Source of the DNA: Lingula anatina
Lineage: Eukaryota > Brachiopoda > Lingulata > Lingulida > Lingulidae
NCBI RefSeq assembly: GCF_001039355.2
Contig: NW_019775381.1
Span: 258,105 to 322,104, forward strand
Direction: 5' to 3'
DNA: 64,000 bases
Part shown: positions 34,701-46,734 of the stretch, one piece after another
Numbering within the stretch: the first letter of the stretch is position 1
Layout of the letters: the number at the start of each line of letters is the position of its first letter
Notes under the pieces: generated by a model
What the model was told of the DNA's origin: nothing
The model's database searches: none
Seen by the model: the letters and a program-made list of their open reading frames with translations, nothing else
Position numbers and translations under genes: made by a program

Positions 34701-37700
34701 ATAAGTTCTTGAAGCTTGCATTATCTGCAGACCCAGCTGGCATATCTGTATATTCAGTAGTTTCTTGAAGCTCACATTATCAGCAGCCCTAGCTGATATT
34801 TCTTTATATTCGGGTTTTAAGAGCATACATTCACCCAAGCTATTTGCACATGCAGCAACACATGCGCATATCCATTTGTATTATCACAGGCATCATAAGG
34901 GTATGAGGCAGTTTGGTTTAGAATACAGGGGCTAGGGTAGTATGATTATGTTAGTGGAGGAATGGTGTAATTCAATCTATTAAATTGCTAAGCCAGCTAT
35001 ATAGTCATTTTTAATTTGTTATCTATTATTATTTAAATCTTGTTTCTATATCATGTTTTTAATAAACTTCAAATGTTCCATTAACTTTATGTCCTGAATT
35101 GTAACCTTAATATATAAAACTAACTTTCAAACTTCAGATTTTTATATAACCAACTAAAAGGCATTTTCATGTGAAAAAAAAAAATACAGCAATTACCAAG
35201 AGACTGGCAAATTATAAAAAAAAACAGGGAAAGGAAAAAATAAACTCTTTTAGGATTGTTAAACATTACTATTACCGCGAACAGTTGAAAAATCACAAGT
35301 TCACAAGAAGTAAAAAAGAACGTTAGATTCACAAAGAAATATGTATCCAAATAGCAGATTAATAGTCGAGACAAAACAGAAGAGCATTGCCAGCATAGAA
35401 AGACAGGATAAAAAGAAATGAGTAAAAAGATACAGAAACTTGACTGAAGTCCGTTTTTCAAAGAGACAACTGAATAGCAAAACAGAATGAAAAAGTAATC
35501 ATTTAGGCATTCAGCTAGCTCAGAAAATCAAGAAAAATTACTAAACGTACCACATATAAAATATTAAGATATGGTCAAAGTGTCATTATTTTATTCATGA
35601 TGCATGAAAATGAAAGGTAGAAAACTGCCTTGAAATAAGATAAACCTTATGGGCTCTACATAGAAAGGGGGGGGGGGAGTGAATCTTGGACATTTTACCT
35701 TAAAACTTGCCTTCCCAGTCCTGTGGATCAAATGACAACTGTAATAGTGGAGACCAACTCTCTAGTAGGAGAAAATAACAGAGACAACTGACATCAATTC
35801 TCAACAATACGTGATACCATCACAGTGACCTCAGTAGGATGTACTGGATAGGGGTAAACAAGGGGGGAGGATGGATGTAGAAACTTGGTCATCAGTGAAC
35901 CCTCCTTGAGCAATAGTAACACGGCTATGCTCAATGCTCAGAATCTTTAGTGTCTTTCATATCAAATTCCGGTCATTACAGGTCTGAATCACCTTATATT
36001 ATTTCACAACACCACCTTTATCATAAGGATGACACTATATCTTCTGGCATATACTGAATTTCTATTTCCCATATCTACCAAGCTTCCCTTACACCTTGCA
36101 TTCACATATTTCAGCATTTTATGGTGATAAAAGGCCCAGAAAAATCAGACCCTTTAAAGATAAAACAACTGCTCAAACTACAATTATTTTGGTTGCTATG
36201 TCACCAGCATACTCCTGAAGGTAAATATATAAACGAAGCTTAACTAGGTTTAAATATGAACTACATTTAAAGACTGATTTCACAAAAGAACTTTTGCCAA
36301 AAAGTTGATCTTAATTCTAAGACTAAAAACATTTGGTCTGATTTAGTCCGGGATAAATCCATGGTAGTCCCCTAAAATCAAGTTACTTCTGATCTAAAAC
36401 ATTAACCAATTCTGCCCTTTTATAAAACAGGCACAATATTTCACGTACTTGGGACTGTTTTTCATTTACCATGGGCTGAAGTAGACCAGTTTTTTTTCAC
36501 CTTGAAGTAAAGATCAACATTCTTAGTTCTTTTCTGAAAAAGACAAACTTGGACCCAAAACCTGACATGATCATGTGGTGGTATCGTTTCTGGCTATTCT
36601 GGATCCAAGTTAGTCCTGATGTAAATGCAGCCATTATCACCACTTTGGCATTAACTGTTTGATTAATGACAACCATAAACATATACAGCAAGTAGTAGGT
36701 AGGGATAAGCAATATATTTGGGGGGAGGGGGGAGGAGGGACATTTTCTTTATCAATATCAACCTGATAAGAAGGAATGCATATTATACAATATGATTAAA
36801 TATAACTGCTGGCTAGTTCATACTGCACCAGGCTCACTGTGACAGGGGTTGTATGTCAATAGAAAGCAGGTGTTTAGCCAGCTCTTCCAAAATCAAATGA
36901 CAGCTGGACCACTGCCGGGCTAAAATTCTGATGTTAAGTCAATTTCCATCTGGTTCATGGCTAAACACATCTGAGCAGTCGACAAATTTATCCATTTAGT
37001 TGTAAATCGAGGTTCAGTGAAATAACTAAAATGATGCTCTCTGGAAAGAAAATCCACAGAGAATTTATCAGGCATGCTTTTTAGCCATAAACCAGTTTTA
37101 ACTTCGTAACACCCTGGGTAGCAGCTTAACTTGTCCTCTCAGCGCACAGGCATCACTGCACCAACTTCATCACACCTTTTAATGCATGGCAAGCCGTAAA
37201 GCACCTCAAAGCTTGAAGCTTTAAGCATCACAGAACATGGCACATATACAAGATAACACACTCAGTATTTATAGTCACATGTACAGATGTCTGTATCCGA
37301 GAGATGACCCATGGAAAGCAATCAGTATTGTACAGTGAATGGCCAAGATCTAAGGTGCTGTATAAAGTCTCTGCCGCATCAGGCTCACAAATGTTTGGAG
37401 AACAAATTTTGACCTGTAGCACAAATACATAGCAAAGAAAAAGGTGGCAATATTCATATTCTAAGTCATTAACATTGATGTAGTAACTTGACACTGACTA
37501 TTAAAAAGTGCAAAAATCCCCACTTGGAAGAAGGTGAGCAAAAACAAACGTTTGTTCTCCAGGCATCCGCAAGAGGAGCGTAACAGAGGCTTATAGAGAC
37601 CATAGATCAGAATGCCATGTTACTGAATACCGATTGATATCCAAATGTTCATCCATCTGATACAACTCTGGGCTCATTCTACAATAACCTTAGTTAGATA

Positions 37701-40700
37701 TTAATGTTAAGATTGATGCAAGATCTAAATAAAATTTTGCCACAAATTTGTTCATAGAAATAAAATGCTTTACATTCGCTTAAACCAGTTTCAATTCTAT
37801 TCAGTGTGCTGGTAAACAGTTATGTATGCTAGACTGAGCTCAGTTTGAATAGAACTGGGTGCTTGCAGAAGCAGCACAATCATATATATATGCACAATCT
37901 TAGGACCTTTTCACACAAAGTGGTACACTTTAGCCACAGAGTCTGTACTGGTACAGTTTTACAGTTGACAACTTAAAAGCCTAGTTATTGCGTAGGACAG
38001 GGCTCAAAATGGAGCCCCTGCACCTGGCATGGCCAGTTAATCAGTTTGTGAAAGCGAATAAAATCTCCTGTGGCATAACTGCCTGCTAGGGCCTCTCAAA
38101 GTACAGACTATATTGTGAGCAAAAGTATAGCATTCACAGTGAAAAGGGCCTGTTCATCACTTGTGTCATATCTAAAGTACCACTCTCTACCCACAATGGC
38201 CTAGTCACATACCTGAGCCACTGTTCACACTTCCTGCGCTACCGTTTCCACCTCCGCCAATATAACTTTGAGAGCCACCGACGTAACTTCCTGGCCCGAA
38301 GCTCCCCATATCATTGGTATAACTCATAGGTGGCGCCGTGGGGTATAAAACAGTATTTTGTGGCGGCATAAAGCCGTAGGGAACATTTGCCCCCCACGCT
38401 GGGGGAGGTAATGGAGCTAAAGTGTCTCTATCCACCTCTGATACAGAGTCTACGTCATCTAGACTAAGAAGTGACATATCTGGAAAGAAATACAGAAAAG
38501 GTGGATTTTAAATTTCTTGTTTTATATCTGGTAAAAAGCAAGACATCTTTCGTAGATATTTCGTAGATATTTGTGCATGTTGATTATTTTTTTAACCTGG
38601 CACAAATAACATGTTTTAAGTTTGTTTTAAAATGCTTTTTAGCGGAACTTTAAAATGTACTTCAACTACAATCATAAGCATAATTTAATACATGAGATAT
38701 TCAATCTTAATTTTCACCTGAACAAATAAACAAACACAAATGTATGCTGTAATTAAACTTTGCAACTGTGTGTGTGTATTGCTCGTTTATCCTTCATGTC
38801 TAATTATACATGACTTAATACCTATACGAGTCTACTCACTTCCTGAGAGATCACCAAATATATAATAGCACTGTTCAGAGAAGGTGATCTTGTTCACCGT
38901 GTGGCGGATGAAGCCAGCTTTTAATAAATTACATGCATATTTCCTGGCGTCCCTCCTGTCAGCAAAACCTTCTATATGCTGGTGAAGCCAGTCTACTAAG
39001 TCTGAGCCTGAAATCAAAGTGAAGCCTTCTTGAAGTGGTAGAATCAAAATTGAAAAGCAGGGTATCCTATCCTATTCTAAACAGTAAAAACACCTAAAAT
39101 GACACATAGATAATAATTTAATTTTAATGATTCCAAAATTTATATATCTAAAAGATTGAAAGTAGGCTGATGTAAGGGCAATCTTTCCAGTAATATGGAG
39201 GTGTACAGTTTTCTCTTAATCAGAACCCTGCAAATGATAATGCAGAACTGTGCTTATTCTCATATTTTAAGTAATCATTGATGCCCGATTTTACTGAAAT
39301 ATACCTACCTATAAATGCGTTTGGTATTGTTATCTTAAGCCACGACCTGTCTCGTACTTCTAGTCCCGAGTCCGGCTGGGCCATGGCACGAACCACAGAC
39401 GCCATGTCTGTCGTCACTGTTAGACGGTCAAAATCTGTGCAACATAAAAACAGTGAATAAATTTACTTTGAAATATCTCCATCTTTATTTTTGTTATTTT
39501 AAATGTAATTCTTTAATATTATCTACCAAGTTTTTCATTAATGAGTAAACAATAACCAGCACAACAAATTTCCGAGTTTGGTACTGAAGCAATGGCCACT
39601 TAAATTCAATGTCTGATATAAAACATGTTTCACAGTTTGTGCATAAAAGCAATCTCCTAGCCACTCACATTCGGAGTCTGGTATAGAACTTGTTATAGAG
39701 GAACTCCCAGAGGTCATACTGCTCATATTTGTACTGCCAGGTCCTCCGTAGTTCCCCACCATGGCCGTCGTGTGCGCGACCCACGCAGATGGGTCTATTG
39801 GCCGCACGGGCTCATGGCGTGGGATTGTGAAGTAACCTTTTGGATTGGGGTCCCAACATTTGGCAACCACTAGAGTTACTGGACTGTAAGAGAGACAGAG
39901 ATAAGGAGTTATCATGTTTCAAAAAGAAACTGCAGCAGCAGCAATATTGTCATATAACTAAGTAATTACAATTAATCACTGAATTCTGCGGAAACAATTC
40001 ACCAGTGGAAATGAAAATGTACATCTGTCTTTTTACATTCTGATGACCACATACTAAAATTCAACACACAACAGAGACAAAAGGACTTCTGGGATTAAAC
40101 CAAGTCTGAAACAGTAAACTGAACTTTTCTGTACCATGGTTTAGTAAAACTTCGAAATCCTTAAAACAAAGACAAACATGGCATTCTTAACCTGACCTTG
40201 ACATTATCATATTTTCAAATTTAGCAACCTAACATGACCTTGACCTTCAACAAAGTGTGCCACTCATGACCTTGCCCTTACCCTGGTTTTTGCACTGCTT
40301 CCCGTAGTACCCTGACGGCATCATCATTGCTCATGTTCTCAAAGCTGATGCCATTCACTTCCAGAATCATGTCTCCTGGTTCTATGCGGCCATCCTGGGC
40401 CACCGCACCTCTGAAAGTGGGAGACACAGGTTAAATTTAGGAAGCATTAGAGAAGAACAACAGTTTTCTGCAGTAAAAACACACATGTGCGCACACACAA
40501 ACACACACATACCAAAAAGCCAAGTTTTGGAATAATTTCAAGACAGAAATTCTTGGTCTACATTCCAAACATGTCTTGGGACAAACAAGACTCCCCATTT
40601 TTTTTTACGTTTTAAGATAAGTCCACCTTTGTTGTGATCCACGTACCCTTTCATAATGGACCCTACGTATATCCCACCATCTCCACTCTTGTTGCTCTGG

Positions 40701-43700
40701 CCTACTATACTGATACCTAGGAAGTTCACAGTGTCTGAAAGAGAGAATAGGATTTTATGAAATACTGACAAATTTACATAGTCTCACAGGTAAATGTCAT
40801 ACCTAAAGGTTTAGCCTTACCATTATCAGTTAAAAAAAAACAGGGAAGTGGTGTATGTATCTGGTTTTAAATCTTGTAACAAAACAAAACTTAAGATTTT
40901 ACATGTTCTGTATCCTTTGCTCAAAAACATGGAAGCTACATGGGAAAAATATGGCAGCCATTACTTGGTCCACTTTATTTTTCTTTCAAAGTAAAAAACC
41001 TTGATATGATCTCTTGCGTATGTGCCAGTGCTTAGTGAAGACAATCACAAAAATAATATTCTCATTTTTCATGCTGAATAACAATTGTCCATAATATATT
41101 CATAGGACCATAAAACTGTAAATGGCAATTAAACTGCCATCAATAATGACTAATTACTTGGTCACAGACACTAACATCCCGTTCACAATACATCTGCCAG
41201 TGTTTTATGATCATAAACAGACTGGTGGAAATAAGAGACAGTGATTTCGACAAGCTGAACCAGACATTAGCTTGAGGTAAAAACATATTCATTGTCCAAA
41301 AAAGCCTGGAAAACATGTCCCAGTGCTTCCAATGCCTGGCACTGCTATTGCCATGTTGGAGTACAATAAGTAACAACAACAGGGGCATTCAGGGAGTGCA
41401 GACCTCCGCCAAGGAAGCTCAGTTCTCATTAATAATTGATCAATTAATGCACTCATGGAACACTAACAAACTGTAACTGATTCAAACTCATCCCATTTCT
41501 GGCCTACCCTTAAAATTTTATCAAAATCAATTGGTTATTTTTTGAGTTAGGCTATTATTTTTAAAACAAACCAACAAAGGCAAAGGCATAACCTCCCAGG
41601 TAGAGGTAATAAACATACAGGAACGTGGCAAAATTTCAAAGCACATAACAAGGTCAATTTTATCTCACAAAAATTTGAGAAATTTGAGAAATTTGAGAAA
41701 TATAAACTAAATTCTCCTTTTTGCTACTAGCCAATGTAATGGTATTTTTACTTACCCATATTTAGAGTGACTGTAATGATATTTAGGGACATAGTGGAAT
41801 CTGTAATGCTGCTAAAGGAGGAAGCCTGCAAGATGAAGTAATAAAACAGTTTAAATGCTAAATGTTGACATCATATGTAAGCAATGCATTCTCCACATAA
41901 TGCAAAAATGATCAACTGAATAATAAATTTGCCAAAAAGTAACACAAGGAAAATTATGCTAAGATGAACTGTCTAATTAAACAAAATCCCATTTAATTAT
42001 TTAAATTGTTTTTGTTCTACTTATATTATACATATTAATTTTATTAATATATTTATAAAATATTTATAGGAACCCTTGGGACTTGACTATGTGAATGTAG
42101 AGATAATAGATATTTTTTGTTTGTGTCATTGTTTATTGTGTGGGAAAGAACCCTGAAAATAAAGAAAATGATATTAAATGAAATATTGCTTTTCAAAACA
42201 GTAGATATGCATAAAAAACACAATTTAATTGGCTTTTAATGAACAAAAATTCTGACAATTGAATTTGACAGCTAACCTTAAATGCAGTACCCCACGATAA
42301 CATTACTATATAACAACAAATATAAGACATCTTGTTTAATATATCAATTACTAAACCAAACATGACAAACACATTTAGGAAAGAAAAATATATTTTAGTA
42401 TTTATTCTATTGTAAATAAATGATATTATGATATTTCTTTTTTCAGCCCCTTTCATAGAAGCTGAAATCATGATAAACAGATTCTTTTAAGTTCAGATAT
42501 CAAATAAAAATCCCAATATGACTCAGTTGTCAAAATTTTCACTTTCTGAAATTTGACCATGTAAACAAACATTGACACTGGACACCCACTAACTCTTGGC
42601 AAGTTGATCAATGTGACATTCTGACCTTGGAGAAAAAAAAAGAAAAAAAAAAAAAAAAACAAAAAAACCTTAAGATGATTCAGCAACCTAAAATTTCACC
42701 TGAAATTTGAATAGTAAAGCAATTAAACAATGACACTGGTCAACCACTAGCCCCTGGATACCTGGCCAGTAATAACACACTGGTCGCTGACCTGTGTCAC
42801 TGTCACACAAAAACAAGGCTTCAGGTATACAGGAACTCAAGAGCCATTGGGCCTATTTAGTACCAGTTGATCCATGGACTAACTAGTCCATGGAACGAAT
42901 ATGGCATGCGCTTGGCAACAGCTTCCAACCTTGGACACTATCGCCCCAAGCAGGGGGAGAGCAGTTTTATCTTGGCATGCTTTCACCATATTAGATCTGG
43001 GGACTACTTAGTCTACGGATCAATTGGTTCTGAACGCACCCTTTCATGAATACATGCTCATAATGGAAATTTCAACAGAATTCCTATAAGGCATACAGGG
43101 CATCTTGTAACACTGGTGACAAAGAGGCCAGAGAGGAGGGGCAGTTTGTATATCAATACCATAATAAGATATCTCATTTCTTCATTTTAATACAGGGCCA
43201 AACCCGACGTTTACTATAGGTGAAATGTTTGACTTTCAAACCAGGGTAAAGACAGAGCTGAAACATAGATGTGTTCAGTCAATTATGAATTTCTGCAAAT
43301 ATATCCTTACATTTCCTCTTTAATCTCATTTTTTAATGTGTGTACAAACCACTTATATAAACACACATTTGCTATTCATGGGGAAACTTTTAAAATTTGA
43401 GAAAATTTAGCAAAGTATTTTTGAATTACACAAATTCACCCTTGTGTTTTACCAGTGTCCACAACTCATCAGCCTCATAGGGAAGGTAGGGTTGGCAGTC
43501 CCCAAGAACTGCCCTTTTGGAAAGAAAAGTTCAACTCTGAATCAAAATTTTATCTAAATTTCACTCCATTTCTAAAGCAGGGCCAACTAGGGGAATACAA
43601 TCATTTTCCAAAAATACCCCCCCCCCTCCCCTAAAATTGCTAGCTAACAGGCATACAGGAAAGCAATTCCCAAATTTCCCCAGTTTACCACAACCCATGT

Positions 43701-46688
43701 GACAGCCCACAGTATCAAGAAACACCCTCCCCCTGGCACTTGTGACAACACCAACTCTCTGGCTACAGTGATGTCTGTGAAATCTCTCAGTCTGTCATTC
43801 ACAGCAGGTAGCAATGGAAGATAAACATCGCCCAGGGACGCTGAGGCTGGTAAAGTTGTGTAAGTGACTTTATCACGGCTATCATCAGGGATAGTAACCA
43901 CCTGAGCCTTGGGGTCTACGCAGAAGGCATGTCCCCTATTGTTATAGGGAAAAGAATGGGATGTGATAAGGATGCTGTGTTTCCTATTGGTGGTATGGAA
44001 TCAGATGTCTTGGGAAAATACAAAATATTGAAAAAAATTCCTTTTCTTTTTTGAAGGGTGGAGGAAATCTCTTTCTTGACCGTAAGCTTTGGCTAAAAGG
44101 GGCATTTGGGGTAAAATACCCATTTTTTTTTGTTTTTTTTGGCAGGGTTTTCTTTGTTTTTACCTGTATTCAACATCAGACTCGGAAGCAACATTATCAA
44201 GAATCTTTAAAGTCTTAAGCAAAATTGTTATTTTCCCTTGATAAAATACCCAGATTTCTTTATTTTGCTTTTAGGCATTTTGTTTTCTGACCAATGCTAC
44301 AGTCAACACTGTTCCAAAATCATTTACAGCTGGATTAAGGAAAAAAAAAACTTGAAAAAATCACAAAATTCTCATAAAAACACCACCTCAGGAAAAATCC
44401 TGCCAAACATGGTCCACCTACCGGATTGGTATATCCCACACTTCCCTTAAACCTGGACTTGGGATCCTCATGTAAACACTGCTGATGATGCGCAGGTGCT
44501 CGCTCTCGTTGCTGCTTTACTGGTTTTGTAGACTGATACACGTAGGTGCGTGTGTGTGCTAATACTCTCTCAATATCCCTCCTTTCAGAGGGATTTTCTT
44601 TCAAGTGTTTCAACATTTTGAGAAAGGATAAAAAAAAAGAGTAACCACAATTACCACATGGATATGTGAGAGGTCAGTGGTAATCCTTTTCAGGCCCCTG
44701 GACAACCTCAACACAAATCTCACAACCTTTGTCTAGTTGTCACTTCTTCATGAAAATTCTCTATCAAATATGAAACTTAATGAACAATATTTTCACTTTC
44801 TTTCAGCACTTTGGTGTCTTTCCATTGTGTTCTGGTATCAACCAACAAACTGCAACAATATTATGCCCAATTGAAGTCTTCCAAGAAGGTTTGCCTACAC
44901 TTCAGTAACTTTCTCCTTGTTTTCTCTTCATATTAACAGAAACACATATATCAAATCCCAAAAGAGTACATTTCAACCATAATCCGTAGCATCATCATCA
45001 GTATTGCCTTACAACCGACTTCAGCTTTTGTCTGCGAATAATTCCTCTACTTCAGCAGCGTTTGTGGCACCTTTCTCACGTCATTGTCCCCTTTCAACTG
45101 AATAAATTTCACTTTGTTCATTTCAATCCACCTTGCTGATTTCAAGCCTCCTTAAGCCACCACTCAATTTCACGTTCATTTCATGTCAATTTCACTCCCC
45201 CATACTCCAAGTAAACCTCAGCCGCCATATAAATATTTAGTATTTGCCTACACAGCCATTCTGTCCACAGTGAAGCCAAACTCCTTTTCAAATGGAGAAA
45301 GTGACACCTGTACCGCCCAGCAGGGACACTCCATAATTAACTTGAGTTGCTAGCAAACACTTCACTGGTAAAACCCTATGATCCTCGCTGGGGCCAAGGG
45401 GTTGAGAGGAGAAAGACTGCCATTGTTGGCTGTTCTGTAGCAATCACAGCAGATTATAAATGTATTGGTGAGGTGGTATTTACATTATGTTGACACATAT
45501 GGGAGTCCTTGTATTTACATATATCATACAAATCTAGTTCAACTGGAAGCAATTTTGCATGTAAACAGGTCCAATAATATAATGCCACCTGTTCAGGAAT
45601 CACTACAAATCACCTTTTACTTCATAATTACTCTCACAGACTTTCATGTAGCCTTTTACAACTTAAACACAAGTAACTATAAGTAACACATCTTTGTTCA
45701 ACAAGACACAACTGTTTTCATCCATGTCTGCTAAGACATAAGGTAAAAAGTAGCTGGTATCTTCCTTTTAAATCCATCAACTTGAGCAAATGCTAAAATC
45801 GGCTGTCCACCTCTTGATAAAAGCAGCAATTTAGCCTTGACCAACCAAACTAGTCTGCCACCATGTCTAATCACGGTGCACATTCTCCTATGCATAATAA
45901 CAGTAACAGCACACAGTAATCACTGATCAGGCAGGTGAGCTGTCAAACCCTGCACTGGGTATTGCTCCTTTCCTGATAAAGGTGACAGGAGACACCTGGT
46001 ATCTGTCACCCTGGTACTGTCACTGTTCCTTAATATAAACACACATATTAAACTCCGTCCCAACTTTACATGCGTTTCTTCCCCCAGTCTTTCAATATGA
46101 ACTACATGAAAATGGATCAAAATGGGGTGCATTTTACCAGTCTTTATACCCGATGAAAGTAATAATGGACTTGACCAGAAAAGAAATGTACAGAGAGAGT
46201 TTGGTCTACCTATAGACATTGGGGGTGTTAAGTACAAGCCTCTGGTATTAACAGGGTGAATTTTCACGATGTGAAAGAGTAAACCTGACTAAAAAGCTTG
46301 CTGGGGTTTTATCAGATAAAGATGGAATTTGCTGATGTCTGTGTGTTGAGGTGTCAAAATTCACCAAATTCATTTCACATTGCATTAAGCAGCACACAGG
46401 GATAAGTATTTATTTTCCCCCTTTAGATGTATACCATATACTTGTTCTCCCAATGTGCACAGTAAAATTAGTACTTTAGTTAACCATTATATGGCTGCCT
46501 GATTTTCCCGATAAAGTAAGTGTCTAAATTATTGGATCCTAGCCCAAGTATTACATAAAGTTACACCAATATACGTGTCAAGCACTTCCTCCCTGTGACA
46601 TTATTTAACAATAAAATTCAGCTACATTCAACCTGCATACACTGTCACAAGATATATAAGTGCCAACATGAGTAGTATGCCACAACTT

Positions 46689-46734
<46 letters not shown>

